Source of the DNA: Arthrobacter sp. AQ5-06
GTDB lineage: Bacteria > Actinomycetota > Actinomycetes > Actinomycetales > Micrococcaceae
Direction of reading: 5' to 3'
Length of the DNA: 64,000 nucleotides
Assembly: GCF_003287955.1 (NCBI RefSeq)
Contig: NZ_QMKP01000001.1
Coordinates: forward strand, 310,001 to 374,000
Shown here: positions 1 to 8,662 of the stretch, piece after piece
Numbering within the stretch: position 1 is the first letter of the stretch
How the letters are laid out: each line of letters opens with the position of its first letter
Notes under the pieces: model-generated
Databases searched by the model: none
What the model was told of the DNA's origin: nothing
What the model saw: only the letters and a program-made list of their open reading frames with translations
Program-made: the position numbers and the translations under genes

Positions 1-186
1 TCCCCCTCGCGTGTGAATTCCGTCACCATCGTGGATGAGGCCACCCGCTCCGCACGTGTTGTGGTTCCGGACTACCAGCTCTCGCTGGCCATCGGCAAGG
101 AGGGCCAGAACGCCCGGCTGGCGGCCAAGCTCACAGGTTGGCGGATCGATATCGTCTCTGACGCTGCCCCGCCGCGCGAAAGCTAA
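1..186 (+). CDS. nusA: Transcription termination/antitermination factor NusA, C-terminal end (5' truncated by the window)
   Basis: The first 61 codons in frame 1 encode the end of NusA, an RNA-polymerase-associated factor that modulates pausing, termination and antitermination. What is visible is the last KH domain, with the RNA-binding GxxG-type loop in [20 protein letters not shown], followed by a short tail and a TAA stop. The KH signature and its position directly before ylxR and infB match the actinobacterial nusA-ylxR-infB order. The start and the S1 and first KH domains lie outside the window. The tail is short, with no acidic extension like that of the enterobacterial protein. Confidence 0.95.
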   Translation, partial: SPSRVNSVTIVDEATRSARVVVPDYQLSLAIGKEGQNARLAAKLTGWRIDIVSDAAPPRES

Positions 187-264
187 ACCGGTTCCGGGGC
201 GGCGGCCGACTATGGATACCTTCGGTCGAAGCCCCGGTTTCGGGCAGGACTGCCCCGAGGGGCT

Positions 265-270
265 AGAATA
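265..270 (+). promoter_or_regulatory. Possible -10 box (TAGAAT) upstream of ylxR-infB
   Basis: TAGAAT is a good match to the housekeeping -10 hexamer and lies in the 172-base gap between nusA and ylxR. I cannot identify a clear -35 at the right spacing. An internal promoter here is an inference, since the nusA-ylxR-infB genes could also be read from upstream. Confidence 0.25.
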
Positions 271-358
271 GACATGACCGCGCCTAACGGCCGGTATTCG
301 TGTGCCCTGAGTGTCCCCGTGCCGCCGATGTGCGGTTGGGGCCTTAGGGCCGGCAGTT

Positions 359-736
359 ATGAACGTCAGGAAGATACTCACCGTGGCAGAAGTGCTTCAC
401 ACCGAGGATCAACCGCAGCGTACCTGCATCGGATGCCGGAAGAAGGCTCTGCGGTCTGAGTTACTCCGGCTCGTCGCCGAAGGCAGCGGTTCCACCGCAG
501 TGCTGGTAGACGAACGACGCCGGATGGCTGGCAGGGGTGCATGGCTGCACCCCAGCGAAGCGTGCCTGGCCCTGGCGGTCAAGCGGCGAGCATTCGGAAG
601 GGCCCTCAACGGCGCAACCGGGTCCACCGCCGTCGAACGCCGGATCATGGCAGGCAAGCAGGACGCCGGCCCGTTGCAGATACCCCTGGTAGCTGCAGCA
701 AAAACCGTCCAACCTGAAAGCGGGTCAGAAAACTGA
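359..736 (+). CDS. ylxR: YlxR family RNA-binding protein (DUF448)
   Basis: A 125-residue basic protein of the YlxR/DUF448 family, small nucleic-acid-binding proteins encoded between nusA and infB. The diagnostic motifs are RTCIGCRKK near the N terminus and GRGAWLH about 35 residues later, both hallmarks of the fold. The ATG at 359 was chosen because the family usually begins shortly before RTCIGC. An in-frame GTG at 311 would add 16 residues and a GTG at 383 would shorten it, so the start is uncertain. Family members have been linked to RNase P and transcription, but no precise role can be read from this sequence. Confidence 0.88.
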   Translation: MNVRKILTVAEVLHTEDQPQRTCIGCRKKALRSELLRLVAEGSGSTAVLVDERRRMAGRGAWLHPSEACLALAVKRRAFGRALNGATGSTAVERRIMAGKQDAGPLQIPLVAAAKTVQPESGSEN

Positions 737-888
737 TGGAAACCCGATGAGTTCCCAGCGATGAGTGCGCAACGATGACAACTTTGTTGCGCTCTGCAAT
801 GGGCCCTGTAGTTGCAACCGCGGCTGGGGCCCGCAGTAAGAAGTAGACGGTTCGTGCCTGGCTCGGTGCGGACCGAGACAGGAGAAAT

Positions 889-3810
889 GTGGCCAAGGTC
901 CGCGTACATGAGCTTGCTAAAGAGCTCGGTATTACTTCCAAAGATGCAGTAACCAAACTGCAGGAACTGGGCGAATTCGTTCGCTCCGCCTCTTCAACCA
1001 TTGAGGCACCGGTGGTGCGGAAACTCCGCAACGCCTACCCCGACGCAGCTGCTAAGACCGCAGCTCCGGCAGCCGCGCCCAAGGCGCCTGCCCCGTCGGC
1101 CGAAACACGACCCGCAGCACCTGCTCCGGGCCCCGCAGCTCCCTCAGCCCCGGCAGCACCAGCTGCTGCGGCTCCGGCTGCACCCGCTGCTGCGGCTCCG
1201 GCTGCACCCGCTGCCGTTTCCGCAGCTCCGGCTGCACCTGCCGCAGCACCCGTTGCGCCAGCCCCGGCCGCAACTGCACCGTCCACCGGCGCCAAGCCCG
1301 GTGCCCGTCCGGCACCGAAGGCTGAAGCCCCGGCCGCACCGACCCGCCAGGGTGGTTCGCAGGGCGGCTCCGCACCGCGTCCCGGCGGTCCCCGTCCGGG
1401 CAACAACCCGTTCGCCACGTCGCAGGGCATGCCCCGCGGCCGCGGTGGCGACGGAGAACGTGCTCCCCGTCCGGGTAACAACCCGTTCGCTCCCTCACAG
1501 GGCATGCCCCGCGCGGGTGGAAGTCGTCCCGACGGCGACCGTCCGGGTGGTCCGCGTCCCGCGGCCGGTGCCGGTGGCCCCCGTCCGGGTGGTCCGCGTC
1601 CCGCGGCAGGCGCTGGCGGTCCCCGTCCGGGTGGTCCGCGTCCCGCGGCAGGCGCTGGCGGTCCCCGTCCGGCGGGTGCCGGTGGAAACCGACCTACTCC
1701 GGGCATGATGCCCAACCGCACTGAGCGTCCCGCACCCGCTGGTGCAGGACGTCCCGGTGGCGGCGCACGTGGTCCCGGACGTCCGGGTGGCGCTCCAGGT
1801 ACCGGTGCTCCCGGTGCCGGTGGCGGTGCTCCGGCCGGCGGCGGCTTCGGCAAGGGTGGCCGCGGTCGCGGTGGCACCCAGGGTGCCTTCGGTAAGGGCG
1901 GCGCAGGCCGTGGCAAGCAGCGCAAGTCGAAGCGTGCCAAGCGCCAGGAACTCGAGCAGATGAGTGCTCCGTCACTGGGTGGCGTGAGCGTACCCCGCGG
2001 CGACGGCAACACCGTAGTCCGGCTTCGCCGTGGCTCGTCCATTACGGACTTCGCCGACAAGATCGAGGCAAACCCCGCCGCGCTGGTGACGGTCCTCTTC
2101 CACCTCGGCGAAATGGCCACGGCCACGCAGTCGCTGGATGAAGAGACCTTCGCACTGCTCGGTGAGGAGCTTGGCTACAAGCTCCAGGTTGTGTCGCCGG
2201 AGGACGAGGAGCGCGAGCTGCTCTCCGCCTTCGACATCGACTTCGAAGCCGAGCTGGAAGCCGAAGGCGACGAAGACCTCGAGGCACGTCCTCCGGTTGT
2301 CACCGTCATGGGCCACGTGGACCACGGTAAGACCCGCCTGCTTGATGCCATCCGCAAGTCCGACGTTATGGCGGGCGAACACGGCGGCATCACGCAGCAC
2401 ATCGGTGCTTACCAGGTCACGCACACCCACGAAGGCGAAGACCGCAGGATCACCTTCATCGATACTCCGGGCCACGAGGCGTTCACCGCCATGCGTGCCC
2501 GTGGTGCGAAGGTCACCGACATCGCCATCCTGGTGGTCGCAGCGGACGACGGCGTTATGCCGCAGACCGTTGAGGCGCTCAACCACGCACAGGCGGCCAA
2601 CGTGCCGATCGTCGTGGCCGTGAACAAGATCGACAAGGAAGGCGCCAACCCGGAGAAGGTCCGCGGCCAGCTGACCGAGTACGGACTGGTTCCCGAAGAA
2701 TACGGTGGCGACACCATGTTCGTGGAGGTCTCTGCCCGCCAGAACCTCAACATCGACGAGCTGCTCGAGGCTGTCCTGCTCACCGCAGACGCCGCCCTGG
2801 ACATGCGCGCCAACCCGAACAAGGACGCCCGCGGTATCGCGATCGAAGCCAACCTGGACAAGGGCCGCGGTTCCGTGGCCACCGTCCTGGTGCAGTCCGG
2901 TTCACTGCGTGTCGGTGACACGATCGTGGCCGGTACGGCCCACGGCCGCGTCCGCGCCATGTTCGACGACGACGGCAGCGCACTGACCGAGGCCGGCCCG
3001 TCCCGCCCCGTGCAGGTTCTGGGTCTGTCCAACGTGCCGCGCGCCGGCGACACCTTCTTTGTGACCGCTGACGAGCGCACCGCCCGCCAGATCGCCGAGA
3101 AGCGTGAAGCAGCCGACCGCAACGCCGCCCTCGCCAAGCGCCGCAAGCGCATCAGCCTGGAAGACTTCGACCAGGCCGTCGCCGACGGCAAGGTTGACAC
3201 CCTCAACCTCATCCTCAAGGGTGACGTGTCCGGTGCTGTCGAGGCCCTGGAAGATTCGTTGCTCAAGATCGATGTTGGCGAAGGCGTGCAGCTGCGCGTC
3301 ATCCACCGCGGCGTTGGTGCCATCACGCAGAACGACGTCAACCTGGCAACGGTCGACAGCGCCGTTATCATCGGCTTCAACGTCAAGCCTGCCGAGCGTG
3401 TCGCCGAACTGGCAGACCGCGAAGGCGTGGACATGCGCTTCTACTCCGTCATCTACGCAGCAATCGATGACATCGAGATGGCCCTCAAGGGCATGCTCAA
3501 GCCGGAGTACGAAGAGGTCCAGCTGGGCACCGCCGAGGTCCGCGAAGTCTTCCGCTCTTCCAAGTTCGGAAACATCGCCGGTTCCATCGTTCGCTCGGGC
3601 ATCATCCGACGCAACACGAAGGCCCGCGTCAGCCGCGACGGCAAGACTATCGGTGACAACCTCACCGTTGAGACGCTCAAGCGCTTCAAGGACGACGCCA
3701 CTGAGGTCCGCACGGACTTCGAGTGTGGTATCGGTCTTGGTTCGTTCAACGACATCACCGAGGGCGACATCATCGAGACCTTCGAGATGCGCGAAAAGCC
3801 GCGCGTCTAG
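889..3810 (+). CDS. infB: Translation initiation factor IF-2
   Basis: A 973-residue GTPase that delivers initiator fMet-tRNA to the 30S subunit. The GTG start follows an AGGAGA Shine-Dalgarno sequence. Residues 1-50 form the conserved IF2 N-terminal subdomain. Residues about 55-360 are a low-complexity Ala/Pro then Gly/Arg/Pro linker with a 42-base tandem repeat, as in other high-GC actinobacteria. The G domain begins near residue 467, with the P-loop GHVDHGKT at about 475-482, then DTPGHEAF and NKID. The C-terminal domains that bind initiator tRNA follow. The length is above the roughly 740-890 residues common outside actinobacteria because of the linker. Confidence 0.98.
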   Translation: MAKVRVHELAKELGITSKDAVTKLQELGEFVRSASSTIEAPVVRKLRNAYPDAAAKTAAPAAAPKAPAPSAETRPAAPAPGPAAPSAPAAPAAAAPAAPAAAAPAAPAAVSAAPAAPAAAPVAPAPAATAPSTGAKPGARPAPKAEAPAAPTRQGGSQGGSAPRPGGPRPGNNPFATSQGMPRGRGGDGERAPRPGNNPFAPSQGMPRAGGSRPDGDRPGGPRPAAGAGGPRPGGPRPAAGAGGPRPGGPRPAAGAGGPRPAGAGGNRPTPGMMPNRTERPAPAGAGRPGGGARGPGRPGGAPGTGAPGAGGGAPAGGGFGKGGRGRGGTQGAFGKGGAGRGKQRKSKRAKRQELEQMSAPSLGGVSVPRGDGNTVVRLRRGSSITDFADKIEANPAALVTVLFHLGEMATATQSLDEETFALLGEELGYKLQVVSPEDEERELLSAFDIDFEAELEAEGDEDLEARPPVVTVMGHVDHGKTRLLDAIRKSDVMAGEHGGITQHIGAYQVTHTHEGEDRRITFIDTPGHEAFTAMRARGAKVTDIAILVVAADDGVMPQTVEALNHAQAANVPIVVAVNKIDKEGANPEKVRGQLTEYGLVPEEYGGDTMFVEVSARQNLNIDELLEAVLLTADAALDMRANPNKDARGIAIEANLDKGRGSVATVLVQSGSLRVGDTIVAGTAHGRVRAMFDDDGSALTEAGPSRPVQVLGLSNVPRAGDTFFVTADERTARQIAEKREAADRNAALAKRRKRISLEDFDQAVADGKVDTLNLILKGDVSGAVEALEDSLLKIDVGEGVQLRVIHRGVGAITQNDVNLATVDSAVIIGFNVKPAERVAELADREGVDMRFYSVIYAAIDDIEMALKGMLKPEYEEVQLGTAEVREVFRSSKFGNIAGSIVRSGIIRRNTKARVSRDGKTIGDNLTVETLKRFKDDATEVRTDFECGIGLGSFNDITEGDIIETFEMREKPRV
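1539..1670 (+). repeat. 42-base tandem repeat in the IF-2 linker (about three copies)
   Basis: CCGTCCGGGTGGTCCGCGTC recurs at 1539, 1581 and 1623, a period of exactly 42 bases, and a fourth partial copy starts at 1665. Each unit encodes the 14 residues [14 protein letters not shown], so copy-number changes keep the reading frame. The second and third copies are nearly identical while the first has diverged at a few silent positions, suggesting recent expansion of one unit. Confidence 0.9.
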
Positions 3811-3836
3811 TCGTCTGAGCTTTACAGGGTCGGGGT

Positions 3837-3951
3837 CGTTGGGTTTTTCCGGCGGCCCCGCCCCTTCGCTGGGCGGCCTACGTCTTACGACGTCGGCCAC
3901 CCAGCTCCGGAAGGCCCGATGCCACTCCCAGGCCGCCGGAAAAACCCAACG
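3837..3951. repeat. 115-base imperfect palindrome with 21-base perfect terminal inverted repeats
   Basis: Left arm 3837-3857 (containing GTTGGGTTTTTCCGGCGGCC) is the exact reverse complement of right arm 3931-3951. Inside, 3868-3906 forms a second, imperfect palindrome (GCTGGGCGGCC...GGCCACCCAGC) centred on CGTCTTACGACG. The whole element lies between infB and rbfA and codes for nothing evident. It could act as a transcription terminator or processing hairpin, or be a dispersed REP- or MITE-like repeat. The sequence alone does not decide. Confidence 0.75.
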
Positions 3952-4056
3952 CGGGTCCGTCGTGAACTCGCCTTTAGTGCGTGGCAATGAATCCAAGATG
4001 AGTGCGACAGTCGCCAAGGCGCCGCCGTCGTACATCCAAAATTTTTAGGAGTGGAA

Positions 4057-4566
4057 ATGGCTGATCCCGCACGGGCTGCCAAGTTGGCGCAGCGGATTAA
4101 GGTTGTTGTTGCGGAAGCTTTGGGTCGGAAGGTTAAGGATCCTCGGCTGGAGGGCATTACTGTTACCGATGCCCGGGTGACCAATGATCTGCAGCATGCC
4201 ACGATCTACTACACCGTTTTTGGCGACCAGGCTGTGCAGGCGGATGCTGCCAAGGGCCTGGAGAAGGCAAAGGGTGTGCTCCGCCAGGAGGTGGGGCGCA
4301 ACGTTACTGTTCGCCTGACGCCGACGCTGGAATTTGTGGCGGACCAGATCCCCGTCGTTGCCTCGAACCTGGAGGAACTGCTCCGGGCCGCCAAGAAGCG
4401 CGACGCCGAGGTGGCTGCCCTGGCCGAAAACGCCAAGCACGCCGGCGACGCCGATCCGTACAAGAGCGACATTCCCGCCGATGTGGAGATCGACGAGGAT
4501 GACTTCGACGAAGAGGATATTGACCTCACCGACGACGAAGACCTCGACGAAGACACCAACAAATAG
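4057..4566 (+). CDS. rbfA: 30S ribosome-binding factor A
   Basis: A 169-residue RbfA, a KH-fold assembly factor that binds 16S rRNA during late 30S maturation. The N-terminal two thirds carry family landmarks, including RIKVVVAEALGRKVKDPRL and the AKGLEKAKGVLRQEV stretch. The last 40 residues are very acidic (EIDEDDFDEEDIDLTDDED), a tail typical of actinobacterial RbfA. The ATG at 4057 was chosen over an in-frame GTG at 4051 because AGGAG directly precedes it at 4047-4051. It follows infB, as usual, but here a palindromic spacer separates the two. Confidence 0.95.
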   Translation: MADPARAAKLAQRIKVVVAEALGRKVKDPRLEGITVTDARVTNDLQHATIYYTVFGDQAVQADAAKGLEKAKGVLRQEVGRNVTVRLTPTLEFVADQIPVVASNLEELLRAAKKRDAEVAALAENAKHAGDADPYKSDIPADVEIDEDDFDEEDIDLTDDEDLDEDTNK

Positions 4567-4622
4567 GGCCAACGCCCTCCCGGCCGACCCAACTGCGCGC
4601 CTTATGGGCCGGCTCGGCAGTC

Positions 4623-4666
4623 ATAGGCCCCGGAAACCCAAGGAAGTCCTCGGGTCCGGGGCCTAT
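4623..4666. terminator. Hairpin terminator after rbfA
   Basis: ATAGGCCCCGGA (4623-4634) pairs perfectly with TCCGGGGCCTAT (4655-4666), and the intervening bases form a further partial stem (AGGA/TCCT). It lies 57 bases past the rbfA stop and before the convergent ScyD-like pseudogene, so it may serve both strands. No long T run follows on the plus strand. Confidence 0.6.
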
Positions 4667-4698
4667 CACTTTCACATTTCCGCGGCGTCTTAAGTTTC

Positions 4699-5308
4699 CT
4701 ACCGGATACTGGCCTTCAGGACGGTTCCCGCGGTGAGGTCAGCGAAGCTGAAACCGGCTGTGGCATAGAGGGTTTTGCCGCTCAGCTCCACCGCGGCCGG
4801 ACCATCGACGGCCAGGAACTGTGACTGTTCACGGGTCCAGGCGTCGATCCTGACGGTCTCATTGCCGAACATCGAAGCGGCGTAGACGTCTCCGGCGCCC
4901 GATACGGCGATGCCGGTGGGGCTCAGGATGTCATCGGCCCACAGGTGCGTAGCGCCGGTCCATGGGCTTCAAATAGCCGGCCAACTCGTCAGGCATCCCT
5001 TGGCCTGCCCCGACGCTTTCGACGAAAAACGTGGTGGTGCCGCGCGTCTCTACGCCGCTGACGTCCCACTTGTCTCTTGTGTAAATGTTGCTGATGTGTC
5101 CGTCATCGTCGACGCAGTCCAGCGTGCCCGCAAAATTCTGCGTGACGAACACGCTCTTACCGGGGCCCAAGGCCAGGCTCAACGGCGCCATCAGGTGCTC
5201 CGCCAGGGTTTCGGGACCGGACTGTTTCTGCGTTGCCGTGGCGGGCGCGACGGGGATGACGATCGCCGCTGCTGCCAGGCACGCGACGATCGGAAACTTC
5301 TTGTTCAT
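4699..5308 (-). pseudogene. ScyD/ScyE family secreted beta-propeller-like protein, internally deleted and frameshifted
   Basis: Reading from 5308, an ATG opens a signal peptide (MNKKFPIVACLAAAAIVIPV) and the start of an NHL/beta-propeller-like secreted protein, but the frame stops at 4931 after 125 residues. The C-terminal end of the same family continues in another frame from about 4966 to a TAG at 4699, with WTGATHLWADDILSPTGIAV, then FGNETVRID and GKTLYATAG. ScyD-like proteins are usually about 330-370 residues. Here only about 200 remain, and the middle section is missing. The join lies around 4955-4967, where the deletion ends seem to share CCCATGGACC-like sequence. The family assignment comes from remembered motifs, not a search. 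Confidence 0.75.
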
Positions 5309-5489
5309 TGGATCCTCCGGAGTTGACGTGCACCCCGTCGCCGGGGCCTGGCTTGAGACCAAAGTCAATGCGTTCCGAACTACCCCCGGCGCTAGGTCAG
5401 TCCCGCGAAAGGGACGACGTCGACGGCATTTCCCCCTAATGTGTCCCTATCTGAGCCAGATTCCCGCGCGCCATGGCTAGGATCGAGCT

Positions 5490-5975
5490 ATGACCCACGC
5501 GAGCGACTCACTGGATGCCACACCTTTCCTGGAGCAGGCCATTATGCTGGCTGTGCGGAACGTCGCCGACGGCGGCGGCCCGTTTGGTGCGCTGGTGGTG
5601 ACCCCGGACGGCCGGGTCCACGAAGGTGTCAACCGGGTCACGCGCGACAACGACCCCACGGCACATGCCGAAGTGGTGGCAATCCGCGCGGCGGCAGCCG
5701 CAAGCGCAACGTTCGACTTGAGCGGGGCCGTGCTCTACACGAGCTGCGAGCCGTGCCCGCTCTGCCTGTCAGCCGCGCTGTGGGCGCGGATTGACCGTGT
5801 CTATTTCGCGGCCGACCGCCATGGTGCAGCCGCGGCCGGCTTTGACGACGCCGTTTTCTATGACTTCTTCAACGGCACCCGTCCGGAACTGCTGCCGGTC
5901 GCCCAAGCAGCCATTCCGACGTCGGACGCTCCGTTTGACGCGTGGCGACGCAACGCGGAACGTACGGATTACTGA
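5490..5975 (+). CDS. guaD: Nucleoside/base deaminase, guanine deaminase (GuaD)-like
   Basis: A 161-residue CDA-fold zinc deaminase. Zinc ligands and catalytic Glu are visible in TAHAEVVAIR (HAE) and SCEPCPLCLSA (PCxxC). The overall order, including GGPFGALVV, the AGFDDAVFYDFF segment and the aromatic C terminus WRRNAERTDY, resembles the Bacillus-type guanine deaminase that converts guanine to xanthine. A tRNA adenosine deaminase (TadA) is the main alternative. The Asp-rich AGFDD stretch and C-terminal Tyr favour GuaD. It stands alone, convergent with an aminotransferase whose stop codon lies in a shared palindrome. Confidence 0.8.
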   Translation: MTHASDSLDATPFLEQAIMLAVRNVADGGGPFGALVVTPDGRVHEGVNRVTRDNDPTAHAEVVAIRAAAAASATFDLSGAVLYTSCEPCPLCLSAALWARIDRVYFAADRHGAAAAGFDDAVFYDFFNGTRPELLPVAQAAIPTSDAPFDAWRRNAERTDY

Positions 5976-5997
5976 CCACGTGCCGGGTCAGTAATCC
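5966..5997. terminator. Bidirectional hairpin overlapping the stop codons of two convergent genes
   Basis: GGATTACTGACC (5966-5977) and GGTCAGTAATCC (5986-5997) are perfect inverted repeats around an 8-base loop. The left arm contains the guaD stop (TGA) and the right arm the aminotransferase stop (TAA on the minus strand). Both proteins therefore end in Asp-Tyr encoded by mirror-image bases. A bidirectional terminator is the simplest reading, although there is no T run. Confidence 0.65.
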
Positions 5998-7175
5998 TTA
6001 AGTTCCGGCAGCCTGCCGACGCCCTCCACCAAATCCTCGCGGGCACCGCACAGCGCGATCCGCACCCAGCCCTCGCCAATCGAGCCAAAAGCGGTCCCCG
6101 GCGCGAGCGCGACGCCGGAATCGGCAAGGAACCGCCGCGTCCAGCTGCGGACGTCCCCGTCGCTGACATGGGAGACGTCGGCCCACAGGTAGAAGGCTCC
6201 CTGCGCGCTCAAGTAGGGGATGCCCTTGGCTTCGAGCACGGCCGAGGCGGCGTCGCGGTTCGCCCGGTAATGGGCATGGGCGTCCCGGACGTAGTCCTGC
6301 GGCCCGGTCAGAGCCGCGAGCGCAGCGTACTGCGACGGGGAGGCAACACAGGAGACAATCGCTTCCATCACGTTGTTCATCTTCTGCTCCAGCCCCGGCG
6401 GACAGACCAGGGCTCCGATCCTCAGGCCGGTCAGGCCGTACGTCTTGGAGAGCGTCAGTGACGTGAACACCCGCGCTTGGCCGGGGACATCGCTGTCGAA
6501 CCGTGCCGGGCTGACGTGCGGGACGTCGTAGGTGAAGGCCTCATAGCATTCGTCGGAAATGATCCACAGATCGTGCTTACGGGCAAGGTCCACGAGTTGC
6601 CGGGTCAGGTCCTCGCCGAGGACGGCGCCCAGCGGGTTCGACGGGGAGTTCAGGATGAGCACCCGGGTCCGGTTCGTGATGAGAACCTCGATGTCCTGGA
6701 TCCGGGGCTGAAAGTCCTGCCCCGGATACAACGGGTAGCCCACCGGCACGGCATTCAGGAGCCGGCTGGTCATGGCGAACGTGGGGTAGCCGGGGTTGGG
6801 GATCAGGACCTCGTCACCGGGGGAGAGCAGGAGGCTCATGGCGAAGTGCAGGCCCTGCTGCGCGCCGTCCACCACGTAGACCCGCTCGGCGCCGAAGCTG
6901 CTGTTGTTGGTGATGTTGCTGTTGCTTATGCCGGCGCGTTCACGGAACCTTGCGGCGAACGCCTCGCGCAGTGCCGAGATGCCGGCGTTGGGCGTGTAGT
7001 TGGTCTCGTCCCGGTCAAGGCACGCCATGCCGGCTTCCAGGATATGCCGGGGAAGCGCGAAGCCCGGTTCACCGATACTCAGGACGATGGCCCCGGGGGT
7101 ACGCCAGGCAGCCTCGGTAATTTCGCGGATCTGGTTGACGGGGACGTCGCGCGCGTGCGCCGCAAGCTCAGGCAT
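5988..7175 (-). CDS. Pyridoxal-phosphate-dependent aminotransferase, class I/II
   Basis: A 395-residue fold-type I aminotransferase. The Schiff-base lysine is in TLSKTYGLTGLRIG, the cofactor-binding Asp in IISDECYEAF, and the N-terminal motif NYTPNAGISALREAF is intact. The amino donor and acceptor cannot be told; branched or aromatic amino acids, or alanine, are possible. An odd Asn/Ser-rich stretch (ISNSNITNNSSFGAE) sits before the VYVVDGAQQG strand. I chose the ATG at 7175, where the family-like MPELAAHARDVPVNQIREI begins and TAGGATGG precedes. ATG 7184 and GTG 7196 are in frame upstream. Confidence 0.85.
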   Translation of the reverse strand: MPELAAHARDVPVNQIREITEAAWRTPGAIVLSIGEPGFALPRHILEAGMACLDRDETNYTPNAGISALREAFAARFRERAGISNSNITNNSSFGAERVYVVDGAQQGLHFAMSLLLSPGDEVLIPNPGYPTFAMTSRLLNAVPVGYPLYPGQDFQPRIQDIEVLITNRTRVLILNSPSNPLGAVLGEDLTRQLVDLARKHDLWIISDECYEAFTYDVPHVSPARFDSDVPGQARVFTSLTLSKTYGLTGLRIGALVCPPGLEQKMNNVMEAIVSCVASPSQYAALAALTGPQDYVRDAHAHYRANRDAASAVLEAKGIPYLSAQGAFYLWADVSHVSDGDVRSWTRRFLADSGVALAPGTAFGSIGEGWVRIALCGAREDLVEGVGRLPELKDY

Positions 7176-7318
7176 GGATGCCATCCTAGCCGCCACGGAA
7201 TACAGGCCCGCCCGTGGGCGCCAAGAGGAGGGCGCCCACGGGCGGGCGCAGGCTGCGGGCGGCTTGTGGATAGGGCGCGTGGGCCAGGGCTGCTGCCAAC
7301 GCCGATATACTGGGAAGC

Positions 7319-8287
7319 GTGCTTTCTGGACTGGTGATAGTGGACAAACCGCAGGGATGGACCAGCCATGATGTGGTTGGTCGGATGCGGCGTCTCGCCG
7401 GGACCCGGAAAGTGGGGCACGCCGGCACCCTCGATCCCATGGCTACCGGCGTCCTGGTGGTGGGCATCAACAAGGCCACGAGGCTCCTGACCTACATCGT
7501 CGGCACGTCCAAGACGTATACGGCAACCATCCGGCTGGGCCAGTCCACCATCACCGATGACGCCGAAGGTGATGTGATTGCCGCCGTCAGCGCTGCTGCC
7601 GTCGCCGACGAAGCAATTCACGACGGCGTCGCCGCCCTCACGGGTGAAATCCAGCAAGTGCCCAGCAGCGTCAGCGCCATTAAGGTCAACGGTGAACGTG
7701 CCTACGCGCGGGTCCGCTCCGGCAAAGAGGTAAAGCTCGCGGCGCGCCCGGTCGCCATTCACCGTTTCGAAGTTCACCGCATCAACCGGGAAGCCGGCGG
7801 CGACGTCGTGGACGTTGATGTCACGGTGGAGTGCTCATCCGGTACATACATCCGGGCCCTCGCCCGCGACCTCGGCGACGGGCTGGGAGTGGGCGGCCAC
7901 CTGACCGCACTCCGCCGGACCCACGTGGGCCCGTACTCACTGGATCAGGCCCGGACGCTGGAACAGCTGGCCGAGGAGCTCAATGTGCTGGAAATGTCCC
8001 AGGCTGCCCGGGCACTGATGCCCAACCGCGAACTCACGGCGGAGGAGACGACCGAGATTTCCTTCGGACGCCGGATCGCAGCGGGAGCGGAAGCAGGCGA
8101 TCCCGCAGCTGCCACCACTGAGCACCCTGCGGCCGCGTTCGCGCCGGACGGCAGTCTCGTGGCGCTCCTGGCGGACTCCGGAAACTTTGCCAAGCCCGTT
8201 CTGGTGTTCGCGCCGGGCAACGGCGCGTCCGGAAATAGTGCGCCCGGAAATGCTGCGCCCGGAACAGCTGCGGGCGGGGACGCCTAG
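7319..8287 (+). CDS. truB: tRNA pseudouridine(55) synthase
   Basis: A 322-residue TruB, which makes the conserved pseudouridine in the T-loop of tRNAs. The catalytic Asp39 is in KVGHAGTLDPMATGVLVVG, preceded by LVIVDKPQGWTSHDVV. The RNA-binding stretch SGTYIRALARDLG follows near residue 185. The C-terminal 80 residues hold a PUA-like region that decays into an Ala/Gly/Pro-rich tail (APGNGASGNSAPGNAAPG) with a repeated PGN unit. The GTG start is the natural one, since the N terminus matches the family from the second residue. It probably heads a unit with the two membrane genes that follow. Confidence 0.96.
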   Translation: MLSGLVIVDKPQGWTSHDVVGRMRRLAGTRKVGHAGTLDPMATGVLVVGINKATRLLTYIVGTSKTYTATIRLGQSTITDDAEGDVIAAVSAAAVADEAIHDGVAALTGEIQQVPSSVSAIKVNGERAYARVRSGKEVKLAARPVAIHRFEVHRINREAGGDVVDVDVTVECSSGTYIRALARDLGDGLGVGGHLTALRRTHVGPYSLDQARTLEQLAEELNVLEMSQAARALMPNRELTAEETTEISFGRRIAAGAEAGDPAAATTEHPAAAFAPDGSLVALLADSGNFAKPVLVFAPGNGASGNSAPGNAAPGTAAGGDA

Positions 8288-8289
8288 GC

Positions 8290-8643
8290 ATGGACGCCTA
8301 TTTCTACATCATCCTGGTGGTGGGTCTGCTCTCCAGCGGAGTCTGCCTCGGTGCCGGCATCCTCAAAAAAGCCCCCAACGATTTCACCATCCTGTCCGTT
8401 GCCGCCGTCGAGCTGGCACTGCTGGTTTACCTGGTGGGTTCGATCGTGAGGGTTATTGCGGGCGAACCGATTGCCGGGGAGGCCTGGGAATTCTGGGGGT
8501 ACCTGGCCACTGCGATGCTCCTCCCGCCGGCAGCCGTGTACTGGTCCATCCTGGAACGGACCCGCTGGAGCAACTTTGTCCTCGCCGCCGTCGGGGTCAC
8601 GGCCTTGGTGATGGCCGCCCGCATGAACCAGATCTGGTACTGA
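8290..8643 (+). CDS. Small integral membrane protein of unknown function
   Basis: 117 residues, starting two bases after the truB stop, so almost certainly co-transcribed and translationally coupled. Four hydrophobic segments are visible, at about 4-22, 34-55, 67-85 and 95-110, with charged loops and a short NQIWY end. I recognise no catalytic motif. It resembles, in size and topology, small multi-pass proteins common in actinobacterial genomes, but I assign no function. Confidence 0.75.
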   Translation: MDAYFYIILVVGLLSSGVCLGAGILKKAPNDFTILSVAAVELALLVYLVGSIVRVIAGEPIAGEAWEFWGYLATAMLLPPAAVYWSILERTRWSNFVLAAVGVTALVMAARMNQIWY

Positions 8644-8662
8644 AAAGGAAGAAGTACGCAAC

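Noticed and set aside
1035..2126. Long open frames opposite and inside infB, such as a 363-residue frame on the minus strand
   Set aside because: They mirror the Ala/Pro/Gly linker of IF-2, where high GC removes stop codons in other frames. No protein-like motif is present.
2902..4035. A 377-residue minus-strand open frame across the infB 3' end
   Set aside because: It is the antisense of strongly conserved IF-2 domains and runs through the palindromic gap, so it is a high-GC artefact.
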